NCBI RefSeq assembly: GCF_004920405.1 | Contig: NZ_RFLV01000001.1 | Coordinates: 2,108,001 to 2,172,000, forward strand | Source of the DNA: Pseudomonas leptonychotis | Lineage (GTDB): Bacteria; Pseudomonadota; Gammaproteobacteria; Pseudomonadales; Pseudomonadaceae | Length of the DNA stretch: 64,000 nucleotides | Direction of reading: 5' to 3' | In this document: in pieces, positions 18,723-31,075 of the stretch | Layout of the letters: every line of letters begins with the position of its first letter | Position numbering within the stretch: position 1 is the first letter of the stretch | Notes under the pieces: generated by a model | Seen by the model: only the letters and a program-made list of their open reading frames with translations | Database searches by the model: none | Told to the model about the DNA's origin: nothing | Position numbers and translations under genes: made by a program

Positions 18723-20063
18723 TTAAAGAATATAGCGCGACAGATCTTCATCCTGCGCCAGCTCACCGAGGTGGCTGTTGACGTAGGCTGCGTCGATCAC
18801 GATCGGCGTGCCGTTCTGCTGGCCGGCCAGATCGCCGGCGCTGAAGGAGACTTCTTCAAGCAGGCGTTCGAGTAGGGTGTGCAGACGGCGCGCACCGATG
18901 TTCTCGGTCTTCTCGTTGACCTGGTAGGCAATCTCGGCGATGCGTTTGATGCCTTCGGCGACGAACTGGATGCCCAGGCCTTCGGTGTTCAGCAGCGCGG
19001 CGTATTGCTCGGTGAGCGAGGCGTGCGGCTCGGTGAGGATGCGCTCGAAGTCTTCTGGGGTCAGGGCTTTCAACTCGACGCGAATCGGCAGACGGCCTTG
19101 CAGCTCGGGCACCAGGTCACTCGGCTTGCTCAGGTGGAAGGCCCCCGAGGCGATAAACAGGATGTGATCGGTTTTGACCATGCCCAGCTTGGTGTTCACC
19201 GTGCAGCCTTCGATCAGTGGCAGCAGGTCGCGCTGTACACCTTCGCGGGACACATCGGCACCGCTGGTGTTGCCGCGCTTGGCGACCTTGTCGATCTCGT
19301 CGATAAACACGATACCGTTCTGTTCCACCGCTTCCAGGGCCTGAGCCTTGAGTTCTTCCTCGTTAACCAGGCGTGCGGCTTCTTCGTCGCGCACCAGTTT
19401 GAGTGCTTCTTTGACCTTGAGTTTGCGGCTCTTCTGCTTGCCCTTGCCCATGTTGGAAAACAGGCTTTGCAGCTGGTTGGTCATCTCCTCCATGCCCGGC
19501 GGGGTCATGATTTCGATGCCGGCCGGTGCGTCGGCCACTTCGATCTCAATGTCCTTGTCGTCCAGCTGACCTTCGCGCAGACGCTTGCGGAACAGCTGGC
19601 GGGTGTTGGAATCACTGCCCGGCGCAGATTCCTCGTTGAAACCCGTGCGGGCCGGTGGCAGCAGGGCATCGAGGATGCGCTCCTCTGCAGCATCTTCGGC
19701 GCGGTGACGAACCTTGATCATCTCCTGCTCGCGCAGCATTTTGATCGCGGCGTCGGCCAGGTCACGGATGATCGACTCGACATCGCGGCCGACATAACCG
19801 ACCTCGGTGAATTTGGTCGCTTCCACTTTGATAAAGGGTGCGTTGGCCAGTTTGGCCAGGCGTCGGGCGATTTCGGTTTTGCCGACGCCGGTTGGGCCGA
19901 TCATCAGGATGTTCTTCGGTGTGACCTCGGCGCGCAGCTCAACCGGCAGCTGCATGCGCCGCCAGCGGTTGCGCAGGGCGATGGCCACAGCGCGCTTGGC
20001 GTCGTCCTGACCGATGATGTGGCGGTTGAGCTCGTGAACGATCTCGCGGGGCGTCATGGACAT
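18723..20063 (-). CDS. hslU: ATP-dependent protease ATPase subunit HslU
   Basis: 446 residues. Walker [14 protein letters not shown] (~58-70), Walker B VFIDEIDK (~256), and the C-terminal YIL tail that docks into HslV (...DEDLSRYIL). The I-domain insert is present. Unfoldase partner of the HslV peptidase in the cytoplasm. Confidence 0.97.
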   Translation of the reverse strand: MSMTPREIVHELNRHIIGQDDAKRAVAIALRNRWRRMQLPVELRAEVTPKNILMIGPTGVGKTEIARRLAKLANAPFIKVEATKFTEVGYVGRDVESIIRDLADAAIKMLREQEMIKVRHRAEDAAEERILDALLPPARTGFNEESAPGSDSNTRQLFRKRLREGQLDDKDIEIEVADAPAGIEIMTPPGMEEMTNQLQSLFSNMGKGKQKSRKLKVKEALKLVRDEEAARLVNEEELKAQALEAVEQNGIVFIDEIDKVAKRGNTSGADVSREGVQRDLLPLIEGCTVNTKLGMVKTDHILFIASGAFHLSKPSDLVPELQGRLPIRVELKALTPEDFERILTEPHASLTEQYAALLNTEGLGIQFVAEGIKRIAEIAYQVNEKTENIGARRLHTLLERLLEEVSFSAGDLAGQQNGTPIVIDAAYVNSHLGELAQDEDLSRYIL

Positions 20064-20098
20064 GCGGCGTACTCCAGAAAAGACCGCTAATCAGGGTG

Positions 20099-20221
20099 TT
20101 TAAAGCGTCGCGAGCGACGGTCAGGCAAGGCGAAAGGAGGCGAGGAAGCGGAGTTTACGTCTGTAAATGAGCATTCCGAGCCTGCTTTCAACGCAGCATG
20201 GCCGAGCGCAGCAGCTTTAAA
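20099..20221. repeat. palindrome-ended intergenic element between hslV and hslU
   Basis: About 120 bp bounded by TTTAAAGC and GCTTTAAA, with inner text of the form GCAAGGCGAAAGGAGGCGAGG ... GCATTCCGAGCCTGC. I recognise this as a repeat common between Pseudomonas genes. Its right end supplies the hslV stop codon. Confidence 0.65.
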
Positions 20222-20756
20222 CGGTCTGATCGGCGCAGTCTTCTTCTTCGATAGTTAGGTTTTGATTGGTGAAGACACAGATGGAGCCGGCAATGTTCAG
20301 CGCGGTTTCGGTGATTTCACGGGCGCTCAATTCGGTTTTCTGCAGCAAAGCCATGGCCGCGGCTTGGGCGAAGCCGCCGCCGGAGCCCATGGCGATCAGG
20401 CCGTGTTCGGGCTCAACCACATCACCGTTGCCGGTGATGATCAAGGAGGCGTCTTTGTTGGCCACGGCCAGCATGGCTTCCAGGCGGCTCAACGAGCGGT
20501 CGGTGCGCCAGTCTTTGGCCAGCTCGACAGCGGCGCGCACCAAGTTGCCTTGGTGTTTTTCCAGTTGGCCTTCAAAACGTTCGAACAGGGTAAAGGCGTC
20601 GGCGGTGGCGCCGGCAAAACCGGCCAGCACTTGGCCGTGGTACAGGCGACGCACTTTTTTCGCGTTGCCTTTCATCACGGTATTGCCGAGGGACACCTGG
20701 CCGTCGCCGCCCATGACGACTTTGCCGTTGCGGCGCACTGAAACGATGGTGGTCAA
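20217..20756 (-). CDS. hslV: ATP-dependent protease peptidase subunit HslV
   Basis: About 179 residues. The mature N-terminus [19 protein letters not shown] (catalytic Thr1) directly follows a TTG codon, which I choose as start; a GTG five codons upstream would add residues before the catalytic Thr and is unlikely. The C-terminus [10 protein letters not shown] is slightly longer than usual because the stop lies in the adjoining repeat. Threonine peptidase ring partner of HslU. Confidence 0.94.
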   Translation of the reverse strand: MTTIVSVRRNGKVVMGGDGQVSLGNTVMKGNAKKVRRLYHGQVLAGFAGATADAFTLFERFEGQLEKHQGNLVRAAVELAKDWRTDRSLSRLEAMLAVANKDASLIITGNGDVVEPEHGLIAMGSGGGFAQAAAMALLQKTELSAREITETALNIAGSICVFTNQNLTIEEEDCADQTV

Positions 20757-20897
20757 GGGGAGAGTCTCCACGCAGCGGGGCGAAAGTGCCCAATGCTGAG
20801 TGAAGTGGGGGCAGCGGCGCCCTGCTTCAAGCCCTGTAGCGCACGCTGTCCGACAAATAGTCGTCAGAGCGCGCCGCAGGGCCTGAAGTCGCGGGGT

Positions 20898-21578
20898 TTA
20901 TTGCGCCTGGCGCTGCTGTAACAACAGATTGCTAAAACCGCTAGCAGCCAGGGATTTCTGCGCTTGGCCGAGCTGTTCGCGGGTGGCGAAGGGGCCGACC
21001 AAGACGCGGTGCCAGGTTTCTTCGCGCACAGTGCCAGACTCGACCTGCACGCTCTGCCCGAGCAGGATGATCTGCGCACGCAGGCTGTCGGCGTCGTCCT
21101 TGCGGCGGAACGAACCGGCCTGCAGGAAGAACTGCGAGCTAACCGGGCCTTTGGCGACCACCGGTGGCGGTGGTGGCACCTGACCGTTGAGGGCGGCTTC
21201 GGCGCGTGCGGCATCAATCTTCGCCGCTTCCTCCGGGGTGACAGGCTTTTGCGCCGGTGGCTCGACGGGCTCGATGCCTTGCGGCGGCAGGATGACTTCC
21301 GACTCCGGCAGCAGGGTGTAGAAGTCGTACTTGGGCTTGGTCGGCTCATTGCTGGCTGGCTTAGCCGCTGCGGCTTTACTGGCCTGAGCGGCGCGCGCTT
21401 GTTCAACCTTGGCGCGCTTGATTTCATCGCGACCCGGTTCGAGGCTGAACAGGAACACCATAAAACCGCCGATCACCAGGCCGCAAACCAGCCAGAACCA
21501 GCCCGGCACCGGTTTTTTCGCCGGGGCTTGGTAGCGGCTGGCGCCGCGCTTGGCTGCGGGTTTCTTTTTAGCCGCCAC
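20898..21578 (-). CDS. FtsN-like SPOR-domain cell division protein
   Basis: 226 residues: basic cytoplasmic head (AAKKKPAAKRGASRYQ), one membrane helix (~27-47, WFWLVCGLVIGGFMVFLF), a Pro/Ala-rich linker, and a C-terminal SPOR domain (~150-222, FFLQAGSFRRKDDADSLRAQ) that binds denuded peptidoglycan. Position between argS and hslV matches the FtsN-like gene of pseudomonads. One base after argS ends upstream on the same strand. Confidence 0.85.
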   Translation of the reverse strand: MAAKKKPAAKRGASRYQAPAKKPVPGWFWLVCGLVIGGFMVFLFSLEPGRDEIKRAKVEQARAAQASKAAAAKPASNEPTKPKYDFYTLLPESEVILPPQGIEPVEPPAQKPVTPEEAAKIDAARAEAALNGQVPPPPPVVAKGPVSSQFFLQAGSFRRKDDADSLRAQIILLGQSVQVESGTVREETWHRVLVGPFATREQLGQAQKSLAASGFSNLLLQQRQAQ

Positions 21579-23420
<1,842 letters not shown>

Positions 23421-23451
23421 TTAGCCTGGTTAAAGGCTGCCGAACCGTTGT

Positions 23452-23519
23452 GTCGCCCGGATGAAATCCGGGGCACGTCGGCCCCGGTAAAGCCGCTCCC
23501 GGATTGCATCCGGGCTACG
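23452..23519. repeat. CCCGGAT...ATCCGGG inverted repeat
   Basis: 68 bp copy of the family at 18650-18709 with one degraded arm (GTCGCCCGGATGAAATCCGGGG) and one intact arm (CCCGGATTGCATCCGGGCTAC). Between argS and betA. Confidence 0.8.
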
Positions 23520-23533
23520 GGTGATCGCGCTGA

Positions 23534-25222
23534 CTAAGCAGAGCGCTGCGAGGTTAGGCGCGCCGCGGCGTTGCCGGCCACGTAATAAGGCGCCGTGCTG
23601 CGCGGCAAAGGGCTGCGGCCGCGGATTTTGTCGGCAATCTTCTCGGCCATCATGATGGTGGGGGCATTCAGATTACCGGTGACGATCAGCGGCATGATTG
23701 ACGCATCCACCACGCGCAAACCCTGCACACCGTGCACCCGGCCCTGGCCGTCGACCACTGCCATGGCGTCTTCGCCCATCTTGCAGGAACACGACGGGTG
23801 GTAAGCGGTTTCCGCATGCTCGCGGATAAAGGTGTCCAGCTCAGCATCGCTTTGCACGTCTTTACCTGGGCTGATCTCGCGGCCGCGATAGGGGTCCAGT
23901 GCCGACTGCGCCATGATGTCGCGGGTGATGCGGATGCCGTCGCGGAACTCGCGCCAGTCCTGCTCGCTGGCCATGTAGTTGAAGAGGATGCTCGGGTGCT
24001 CGCGCGGGTCCTTGGATTTGACCTGGATGCGGCCACGGCTGGGCGAGCGCATGGAACCCATGTGCGCCTGGAAGCCGTGCTCCTTCACGGCGTTGCTGCC
24101 GTTGTAGTTAATCGCCACCGGCAGGAAGTGGTACTGGATGTTCGGCCACTCGAAATCTGCACTGGAACGGATAAAACCGCCCGCCTCGAATTGGTTGCTG
24201 GCGCCGATGCCCTTGCCGAGGAACAGCCAGTTGGCGCCAATCATCGGCTGATTCCACCATTGCAACGCAGGGTACAGCGACACCGGCTGTTTGCAGGCGT
24301 ATTGCAGGTACACCTCCAGGTGGTCTTGCAGATTCTGGCCGACGCCGGGTAGGTCATGCACCAATGGGATGTCCAGCTCGCGCAGCAGCGCCGCTGGGCC
24401 CACGCCGGAGCGTTGCAGCACTTGCGGTGAGGCAATCGCGCCACTGCACAGCAACACTTCGCGACGCGCGTTGACGGTGGTCGCGGTGTTGCTGTCGCCC
24501 TTGAGGTAAGCAACGCCAATGGCACGTTTGCCGTTGAAGAGAATGCGGTCGGTTAAGGCATGGGTGACGATGGTCAGGTTCTGTCGCGCGCGCGCTTGGT
24601 CGAGGTAGCCACGCGCGGTGCTGGCACGGCGCCCCTTGGGGGTGACGGTGCGGTCCATCGGGCCGAAGCCTTCTTGTTGGTAACCGTTGAGGTCATCCGT
24701 GCGCGGGTAACCGGCCTGGGTGCCGGCTTCGATCATGGCGTGGAACAGCGGATTATTGCCGGGCTTGGGTGTGGTGACGCTCACCGGGCCATCACCGCCG
24801 TGGTAGGCGTTAGCGCCGATGTCACGGGTTTCCGCCTTGCGAAAATACGGCAGGCAATCCAGATAACTCCAGTTTTCCAGGCCCTTTTCTTTGGCCCAAC
24901 CGTCGTAATCCATGGCGTTACCGCGGATATAGCACATGCCATTGATCAGGGAAGAACCGCCCAGGCCCTTGCCGCGCCCGCACTCCATACGGCGGTTGTT
25001 CATGTGCGGTTCGGGTTCGGTCAGGTAGGCCCAGTTGTAGCGCCGGCCCTGCAACGGGAAGGCCAGCGCGGCTGGCATCTGGGTGCGGAAATCCTGGCGG
25101 TAATCGGGGCCGCCGGCTTCTAGCAGCAGCACGCTGACGCTGGCATCTTCGCTTAGGCGAGCGGCCAGTACGTTACCGGCAGAGCCGGCGCCGATGATGA
25201 TGTAATCGAATTCTTGAGACAT
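23534..25222 (-). CDS. betA: choline dehydrogenase
   Basis: 562-residue GMC flavoprotein starting [23 protein letters not shown] (FAD-binding GxGxxG). [20 protein letters not shown] (~85) and the C-terminal catalytic His region [14 protein letters not shown] (~465) are typical of BetA. Oxidises choline to betaine aldehyde at the membrane. A longer frame upstream runs through a repeat and is rejected. Last gene of betIBA. Confidence 0.95.
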   Translation of the reverse strand: MSQEFDYIIIGAGSAGNVLAARLSEDASVSVLLLEAGGPDYRQDFRTQMPAALAFPLQGRRYNWAYLTEPEPHMNNRRMECGRGKGLGGSSLINGMCYIRGNAMDYDGWAKEKGLENWSYLDCLPYFRKAETRDIGANAYHGGDGPVSVTTPKPGNNPLFHAMIEAGTQAGYPRTDDLNGYQQEGFGPMDRTVTPKGRRASTARGYLDQARARQNLTIVTHALTDRILFNGKRAIGVAYLKGDSNTATTVNARREVLLCSGAIASPQVLQRSGVGPAALLRELDIPLVHDLPGVGQNLQDHLEVYLQYACKQPVSLYPALQWWNQPMIGANWLFLGKGIGASNQFEAGGFIRSSADFEWPNIQYHFLPVAINYNGSNAVKEHGFQAHMGSMRSPSRGRIQVKSKDPREHPSILFNYMASEQDWREFRDGIRITRDIMAQSALDPYRGREISPGKDVQSDAELDTFIREHAETAYHPSCSCKMGEDAMAVVDGQGRVHGVQGLRVVDASIMPLIVTGNLNAPTIMMAEKIADKIRGRSPLPRSTAPYYVAGNAAARLTSQRSA

Positions 25223-25278
25223 ATGCAGTACCTGGAAACGTGCCGACAGATCGGGCTGCCCGGAGGAGGGGGCAATCT

Positions 25279-25328
25279 GTGGGAGGGGCTTTAGCCGCGA
25301 CACCTTTCGTGGCTAAAGCCCCTCCCAC
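25279..25328. repeat. REPIN-like GTGGGAGGGGCTTTAGCCGCGA palindrome
   Basis: 50 bp perfect-arm dyad GTGGGAGGGGCTTTAGCC ... GGCTAAAGCCCCTCCCAC between betA and betB; same family as five copies inside the dgc operon. Confidence 0.85.
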
Positions 25329-25339
25329 GGGCGTGATGC

Positions 25340-26812
25340 TTAAAACACCGAGGTGTAGCCGCCCATTTCGAGCTGCACGGACTTGATCCGTGTGTAATGC
25401 GCCAAGGTGCTCAGGCCGTTTTCGCGGCCGACGCCGGACTGTTTGTAACCGCCCACCGGCATCTCGGCTGGCGACTCGCCCCAGGTGTTGATCCAGCAGA
25501 TGCCGGCTTCTAACTGGTGGATAACCCGGTGCGCGCGGTTCAGGTCGCGAGTTACCACGCCAGCGGCCAAACCATAGTCGGTGTCGTTGGCGCGGCGGAT
25601 CACTTCTTCTTCCGTGTCGTAGATCAGGATGCTCATTACCGGGCCGAAGATTTCTTCGCGCACGATGGTCATGTCATCTTTGCAGTCGGTGAACACCGTG
25701 GGTGCAACATAAGCGCCCTTGGCGTAGTCGCCCTCGGTCACACGGTTGCCGCCAATCAGCAGGCGTGCGCCTTCGCTGCGGCCTTTGTCGATATAACCGA
25801 GCACGCTTTCCATGTGGGCCGTGCTGACCAGTGGGCCGAAGTTGGTGTCTTCAACCTGTGGGTCACCGAGGCGAATGCGTTTGACCCGTTCCAGCACCTT
25901 GGCTTCAAAGCGCGCTTGCAGCATGCGCGGCACAAACACGCGGGTGCCGTTGGTGCAGACCTGGCCGGAGCTGTAGAAGTTGGCCATGACCGCGATATCG
26001 GCGGCGCGGTCGAGGTCTGCGTCTTCGAAAATGATCAGCGGCGACTTGCCGCCCAGCTCCATGGTGACTTCTTTAAGTGACGAGCTGGAAGCGCTGGCCA
26101 TGACCTTCTTGCCGGTCACGGTGCCGCCCGTGAAGGAGATTTTCTCGATGCCCGGATGCTCGGTCAGCCACTGGCCGACTTCACGGCCGCTGCCGGTCAG
26201 CACGTTGAACACGCCATCCGGTACACCGGCGGCGGTATAGATCTCAGCCAGCTTGAGGGTGGTCAGCGAGGTCACTTCGCTGGGCTTGAAAATCATCGCG
26301 TTGCCGGCGGCCAGCGCTGGGGCCGATTTCCACAGGGCGATCTGAATCGGGTAGTTCCAGGCGCCGATACCGGCCACCACGCCCAGCGGCTCGCGGCGCG
26401 TGTAGACGAAGCTGGTGTCGCGCAGGGGGATCTGCTCGCCCTCGATGGCGGGGATCAAACCGGCGTAGTACTCCAGCACGTCCGCCCCGGTGACGATGTC
26501 GACATAGCGGGTTTCGCTCAAAGGCTTGCCGGTGTCGAGGGTTTCCAGCGCGGCCAATTCATCGTTACGTTCGCGCAGGATGTCTACGGCCTTACGCAGG
26601 ATGCGCGAACGCTGCATGGCGGTCATCGCGGCCCAAACTTTTTGCCCGGCCGTGGCGCTGGCCACTGCCAACTCGACATCAGCCTGGCTGGCACGCTGCA
26701 CCTTGGCGAGAACTTCGCCGTTGGCAGGGTTGATGCTATCGAAGGTTTCACCGGTGCTGGCCGCTACATAACGGCCACCGATGTAGAGCTGTTGCTCGTC
26801 AAAACGTGGCAT
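25340..26812 (-). CDS. betB: betaine aldehyde dehydrogenase
   Basis: 490-residue NAD(P)-dependent [24 protein letters not shown] (catalytic Glu, ~250) and [14 protein letters not shown] (catalytic Cys, ~286) are intact; C-terminus [21 protein letters not shown] is BetB-like. Converts betaine aldehyde to glycine betaine. Downstream of betI with a 220-bp gap holding a BetI-like operator. Confidence 0.96.
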   Translation of the reverse strand: MPRFDEQQLYIGGRYVAASTGETFDSINPANGEVLAKVQRASQADVELAVASATAGQKVWAAMTAMQRSRILRKAVDILRERNDELAALETLDTGKPLSETRYVDIVTGADVLEYYAGLIPAIEGEQIPLRDTSFVYTRREPLGVVAGIGAWNYPIQIALWKSAPALAAGNAMIFKPSEVTSLTTLKLAEIYTAAGVPDGVFNVLTGSGREVGQWLTEHPGIEKISFTGGTVTGKKVMASASSSSLKEVTMELGGKSPLIIFEDADLDRAADIAVMANFYSSGQVCTNGTRVFVPRMLQARFEAKVLERVKRIRLGDPQVEDTNFGPLVSTAHMESVLGYIDKGRSEGARLLIGGNRVTEGDYAKGAYVAPTVFTDCKDDMTIVREEIFGPVMSILIYDTEEEVIRRANDTDYGLAAGVVTRDLNRAHRVIHQLEAGICWINTWGESPAEMPVGGYKQSGVGRENGLSTLAHYTRIKSVQLEMGGYTSVF

Positions 26813-26897
26813 GGCGCTGTCCTCGTGTCTGGTTTGTTGGCGGCCAGTGCGCGGGGCGAAAGCCGGCGGGGAATGCTGTACAGGCTAAAGTATTTTT

Positions 26898-26915
26898 ATT
26901 GAACGCTCAATCAAT
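26898..26915. promoter_or_regulatory. BetI-like operator 1 (betI-betB gap)
   Basis: ATTGAACGCTCAATCAAT, embedded in a wider dyad with flanking TTTTT/AAAAG. 86 bp upstream of betB. It closely resembles the E. coli bet operator (TTGATTGGACGTTCAAT on the other strand). On the betB strand a TTGATT...TACTTT pair overlaps it. Confidence 0.75.
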
Positions 26916-27031
26916 AAAAGCGACAAGGCCGCGCCAAACGCGACATGCAGGCCGTGTTGGCAGCGATATATGGCTGGTTGAGTATGCTCAGCCGGCTCGT
27001 GTCAGCCCAGATAGCGGAGGGCGGATTGAAC

Positions 27032-27697
27032 TCAGGCACGTGCCTTGGGCGTAGGGAGGGTTATGGCGCAATCAGCCATCTGTGGTTGGGCGGCGGCTAG
27101 CCCACCCTGCGTGGTTTTGAGCAGTTGCAGGTCGAGGTATTCGTAGGCGATCTGCATGGCTTGCTCAGTATCGAAGCCCTCACCAGACAACGCCCCGCGC
27201 AGCCACAAACCATCAATCAGTGCGGCCAAGCCACGGGCGGCCGTGCGCGCTTGCAGCGGCGGTAACACCAGGCGGAACTGGCCGCACAGATTGGAATACA
27301 AACGGTGATCATTGACCCGCTGCAAACGCCGTAGCGACGGCTGGTGCATGCTGGTGGCCCAGAACGCCAACCAGGTTTTCATCGCCGGGCCGTTGACCTG
27401 GCTGTCATCGAAGTTGCCTTCAATCATCGCCCGCAGGTGTTCGCGCGGTTGGTCTGGTGGCAGGTTGGTGCGGCGTTCGCGCACCGCATCGCTAAGCGCC
27501 TGCATCAGATGGCGCATGGTGGCTTCGAGCAGGCCGTTCTTGTCGCGAAAATAGTGACTGATGATGCCGTTAGAGACCCCAGCAAGCCGCGCAATATAGG
27601 CGATGCTGGCATCCCCCATGCCGACCTGATCAACCGCGTCGAGGGTCGCCGCGATCAATTGTGAGCGGCGGATCGGTTGCATTCCGACCTTGGGCAT
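27032..27697 (-). CDS. betI: choline-responsive repressor BetI (TetR family)
   Basis: 221 residues from [20 protein letters not shown]; helix-turn-helix [29 protein letters not shown] (~26-54). N-terminus is near identical to known Pseudomonas BetI. The C-terminus is about 20 residues longer than the usual ~197 (ends [10 protein letters not shown]). Represses bet genes, relieved by choline or betaine aldehyde. First gene of betIBA. Confidence 0.93.
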   Translation of the reverse strand: MPKVGMQPIRRSQLIAATLDAVDQVGMGDASIAYIARLAGVSNGIISHYFRDKNGLLEATMRHLMQALSDAVRERRTNLPPDQPREHLRAMIEGNFDDSQVNGPAMKTWLAFWATSMHQPSLRRLQRVNDHRLYSNLCGQFRLVLPPLQARTAARGLAALIDGLWLRGALSGEGFDTEQAMQIAYEYLDLQLLKTTQGGLAAAQPQMADCAITLPTPKARA

Positions 27698-27753
27698 CTG
27701 CTTCTCCATCAGTGGGGTCACCCCCCGAAATGCAGGCAGTCTAGGCCGGTTAT

Positions 27754-27771
27754 TGTTGAGCGATCAATCAA
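27754..27771. promoter_or_regulatory. BetI-like operator 2 (upstream of betI)
   Basis: GTTGAGCGATCAATCAAA, 57 bp upstream of the betI start; agrees with operator 1 at 14 of 18 positions. Position fits autorepression. Confidence 0.7.
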
Positions 27772-27857
27772 ACAGGGCGTTTCAGCGATGACCCGTCGGT
27801 CATGGGCATGCCACGTGATAGACGCTGTCGCGTACGTATCAGAGGGCCTAAGGCGGG

Positions 27858-28403
27858 TTATGCCGGGCCGTCGCTGTCGGCAATCAGGGCGAGTAAGTCG
27901 GTCACGCCAACATCCTGACCCGCTTGGAACAGCAGGGTGCTGGCTTGGCCGCGATGATGGGTCTGATGGTTGAAGAAATGCAGCATCAGGCTGGCGTAGG
28001 GACGTTGCGCCGGCACGCCTTTCATATTGCTGTAGGCCAGGTGCTGCTCCACGTCTTGCTCGGTTAGCGCCGCCACCCAGTCGCTGATATGCCCATCCAG
28101 GCGGCTGCGCAAAGCCTGCAGCGGGGGGAGCGTGTCGAATAACAGCCGATCCAGCGCCGCTGGCCGCGCCAGATCGCTGATCGCCTCACGCAGTTCATGG
28201 CAGGCCGGGTGCTCGGCAAAGCGCTTGAGCCAGATGATATCGGCCACGGCAATATGGTTGAGGGTGCCGAAGATGGAGCTAAAGAACGCGCCACGGTCCT
28301 CATGCAGCGCCTGCGGCGAAAGCGCGGCAGCGGCCGCATAGAGCCGGTCGTTCATCCACGCGTTATAGCGAGCCAGTAACTGGAAGTGGGGCAGCTGGGA
28401 CAT
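27858..28403 (-). CDS. DinB-family protein
   Basis: 181 residues, four-helix DinB/YfiT-type fold. MSQLPHFQLLARYNAWMNDRLY is the usual DinB opening; TLNHIAVADIIWLKRF (~48) and MLHFFNHQTHHRGQAS (~140) supply the three conserved His that bind a metal. Such proteins are often thiol- or metal-dependent small-molecule transferases; substrate unknown. Co-directional with the NIPSNAP gene upstream. Confidence 0.85.
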   Translation of the reverse strand: MSQLPHFQLLARYNAWMNDRLYAAAAALSPQALHEDRGAFFSSIFGTLNHIAVADIIWLKRFAEHPACHELREAISDLARPAALDRLLFDTLPPLQALRSRLDGHISDWVAALTEQDVEQHLAYSNMKGVPAQRPYASLMLHFFNHQTHHRGQASTLLFQAGQDVGVTDLLALIADSDGPA

Positions 28404-28431
28404 GGCATTTAACTCGGCAATTAATCTTCAG

Positions 28432-28740
28432 TTAGGCATCCAATACCGGGCGGAAGAAGGTGCGCTCGTAGCTGATGATGCACTGGGTGTCTTCTGCATA
28501 TTTAAAAGCCGCCAGGCACTCAGCGTCGGCGAAGGACTTGAGCCGGTACTGCTCGTACTCAGCCAAGCTGGGAAAGCTAAACATCGCCAGGCCGATATTG
28601 TTGGCCCCTTCCGAGGGCAAAAAGTAACCGTGATGGGTGCCGCCGAACTTCGCCACCAAGGCAATCCACAGCTTGCCGTAATGCTCGAATTCCTTGAGCT
28701 TGCGTGGATCGAGCACATAGCGCAGATGACAGGTGATCAT
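28432..28740 (-). CDS. NIPSNAP-family protein
   Basis: 102 residues, MITCHLRYVLDPRKLKEFEHYGKLW, with NNIGLAMFSFPSLAEYEQYR, a dimeric alpha+beta-barrel (ferredoxin-like) layout typical of NIPSNAP. Function unknown. 28 bp upstream of the DinB gene on the same strand. Confidence 0.8.
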   Translation of the reverse strand: MITCHLRYVLDPRKLKEFEHYGKLWIALVAKFGGTHHGYFLPSEGANNIGLAMFSFPSLAEYEQYRLKSFADAECLAAFKYAEDTQCIISYERTFFRPVLDA

Positions 28741-28810
28741 GCGGGTCCCTCAATGATTGAATGGCTTGCCGTTCGAGCAAAGTTTGCCAGGCAAGGTAAA
28801 CCTCTCGCCT

Positions 28811-29785
28811 TTATTTCTCTAGCGCCGGCACCAGGCGAACCAGTACTGGCAAATGATCCGAGCCCAGCTGCGGGCCTACTTGGCGCGCCACCACGGCCCA
28901 ATGCTGCGAGACCAGTATCTGGTCGATAGGCAGCCCGAGCACGCCCTGCAAGACCGCCGGCCAGGTCGCGGCCAAACCGCTGGCACGGTGCAAGCCCAAT
29001 TGCGCCAGCCCGCTAAAGGCCGACGACCACGGCGTGGCATTGAGGTCGCCGGCTAAAACCGTCGGTATAGCGCTGCTGGCGGCTTGCTTGGCCAGGGCCG
29101 TCAGCTTGGCGTTACGCACGCGGTGGTAGTGCGGCGAAAGCGGCGGCATCGGGTGCAGCGCAATAATCCCGACCGGCAGCCCGCGCCATTGCAACTGCGC
29201 CTCGATATGGGCAATCCCCTGCGCATCCTCGATCACTGCTATTCGCTGCAGTGGATGGCGTGACAGCACGGCGATTCCAAAGGGGCTGTCCTGGGCCACG
29301 ATGCGTTGAAACGGGTACTCGCGTAGTGTGCGCAAGCCAGCCGCATAGGCCGGAGAAACCTCCAGCAGCACCACCACATCCGGCTTTTCCTGCGCCAACC
29401 ACGTGGCCAGTGCCTGGGTGTTGCGGCTATGCAGATTGACGTTGGCACTGGCCACGGAAAACGTGGCGGCCTGTGGCTCGTCTGTCGGTGCCGGTGCGGA
29501 GGCCGTAAGCCAGGGCAGCGGCAAGGCCAACAGCAAAACGGCCCAACGCTTATCACCCCAATAGGCCAGCCCGGTAAATACCACCAGTCCCAACAGGAAC
29601 AGCCATTGCCAATGGCTGGCCAGATCGATCAGCCAGGCCAGCGTTCCTGTCGAGTCGGCGAGCAAGTGCGAGAGCAGTGGCAGCAGCAAGCCGAATAGGC
29701 AAAGCAGCGCGAGCGTATACACGCGCCGGGCCCAGAGGGCGCTGCGGTATGGCTTGGGCTTATCGGGCAGGCTAGTTGTGGGCAT
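28811..29785 (-). CDS. endonuclease/exonuclease/phosphatase-family membrane protein
   Basis: 324 residues. Three N-terminal membrane helices (~17-100) precede an EEP catalytic domain: NVNLHSRNT (~114), a Glu in VLLEVSPAY, AGDLNATPWSS (~245) and the terminal GSDHLPV (~308). All EEP metal/catalytic positions appear present. Possibly acts on phospholipid or nucleic acid in the periplasm; substrate unknown. Last ordinary gene before the accessory island. Confidence 0.85.
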   Translation of the reverse strand: MPTTSLPDKPKPYRSALWARRVYTLALLCLFGLLLPLLSHLLADSTGTLAWLIDLASHWQWLFLLGLVVFTGLAYWGDKRWAVLLLALPLPWLTASAPAPTDEPQAATFSVASANVNLHSRNTQALATWLAQEKPDVVVLLEVSPAYAAGLRTLREYPFQRIVAQDSPFGIAVLSRHPLQRIAVIEDAQGIAHIEAQLQWRGLPVGIIALHPMPPLSPHYHRVRNAKLTALAKQAASSAIPTVLAGDLNATPWSSAFSGLAQLGLHRASGLAATWPAVLQGVLGLPIDQILVSQHWAVVARQVGPQLGSDHLPVLVRLVPALEK

Positions 29786-29814
29786 GTTTGATTATTCGCG
29801 CTCCCAGCACCTCG

Positions 29815-30509
29815 TTAAGGGTCATGATTGAAATGTCCTTGCTGCAGAAACGACTTGATCTGACTGGTCACAACATCTGCATTGGCCATAAACGTATGGC
29901 TGTGCGGAACAGTAATAAAGTCCTTCATCTCCGCGAGCTTTGCGCTCTCCACCGAAACCTTGCCGTCGTTTGGTTTGGGCAAGTCGTCGGTAAACCACGG
30001 GTCTAGGCTTTCCGTGCCGGCGACTATACCGATCTCCAGAGGGATAGATTTAAGCTGGTTGGGTGTGCTGTCGGTTTCGGTGCCGAGTTGCTGTCCGGCT
30101 GGCCCGGTCGCCATTTCGTACCACCATTGGTCTTTCTTTTTCGTTGCCACCTCGCTGCCGTGGTTGGGTGGGCCAAGCATGACCACTCGCTTGGCTTCTG
30201 CAACGACGTTGTTCTGAAAATACTGCCTGACCAAAATGCCGCCCAGAGAATGGGTAACAAAGTGGATGCTCTGCGCGCCCGCTTTTTTACACTCGGCAAT
30301 GCCATCCCCACCACTGACGCCAGCTGTTGGATGTCTTTTTCCGTGGACGGGTAGCTGTTGTTGATGACGGTGTAATGCTTTTTGGCTAACGAGTCTTCGA
30401 TTGCATTCATCGAATAGCTGGTGCGGCCCATGCCATGCAAAAGCACTACGCACTCATTGGCCAGAGATATCGGCGCGATAAGCAACAAGAGATAAAGAGT
30501 GAGGCGCAT
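29815..30509 (-). pseudogene. secreted alpha/beta hydrolase (lipase-like) with a frameshift
   Basis: Two overlapping frames make one protein. The 5' frame starts MRLTLYLLLLIAPISLA (signal peptide) and continues NECVVLLHGMGRTSYSMNAIEDSLAKKHY..., ending useful similarity at DIQQLASVVG. The other frame resumes GDGIAECKKAGAQSIHFVTHSLGGILVRQY (nucleophile elbow THSLGG) and runs to the end with VPHSHTFM (His). The switch is in a GGTGGGG run near 30310, so one G is missing or surplus. It may be a true inactivating slip or a sequence error. Unspoiled, the protein would be a ~230-residue exported serine hydrolase. Confidence 0.75.
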
Positions 30510-30616
30510 GTGGGTTAACCCTGCAAAAAAGTACGCTAGAAAAGAGGTTGTGGGTTTTGCTGCGATGTTCGGGCCAGCCTTAGGTCGGTCCATTTTTCAG
30601 TGGCGGTGGGCGAGAG

Positions 30617-31075
30617 TTATAAAAACGGCAGCAACGCACGACAGGACATAACGGTAGAGCAAAGGACTGCCTGATTAGCGGCAAAGCCCAGGCCGAAACC
30701 GCTTATGCCGGCTACAAAAGCGGCGGTACTGCTCTTTTGTTTTGCACGCCGACTGATAACTGCGCCAATTAAAAGGCCAATAGCTGCTCCGGGTAATGAG
30801 CATAAATGGCCGAGGCCAAGCAGATCGTTAGTGGGCGCAGGTGTCCAGTTGGCGTAGATGTACATGCTGAATGAGAGGCAGGCTGCAACAATGCCGCCAG
30901 TGATAAATAACGGTTTTGGCTTAATCAGTCGTGCAAGGGCAAAGGTGCCAAGAAGCACCAAGGTGTAATACCAAAGCCCCATAAAGAGCACGTCGCCTTT
31001 GATCAGGGTGAGTGCTGTAACTGCTGCTATAGCTATCGCCGTTGCGATGGCGTCCGTGCGAAATGTTCCGTTCAT
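30617..31075 (-). CDS. hypothetical four/five-helix membrane protein
   Basis: 152 residues, mostly hydrophobic: helices at about 9-27, 32-50, 56-74, 93-108 and 118-135. A short Arg/Lys loop (ISRRAKQKSS) separates the last pair. Not recognised. It overlaps the nucleotidyltransferase gene by four bases, so the two form a unit. Possibly already part of the mobile cassette region, but no clear attC flanks it. Confidence 0.6.
   Translation of the reverse strand: MNGTFRTDAIATAIAIAAVTALTLIKGDVLFMGLWYYTLVLLGTFALARLIKPKPLFITGGIVAACLSFSMYIYANWTPAPTNDLLGLGHLCSLPGAAIGLLIGAVISRRAKQKSSTAAFVAGISGFGLGFAANQAVLCSTVMSCRALLPFL

Noticed and set aside
30572-30623. attC site between the lipase-like gene and the next membrane protein gene
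   Set aside because: Only loose GCCTTAG ... GTTATAA ends and no internal similarity to the better sites.
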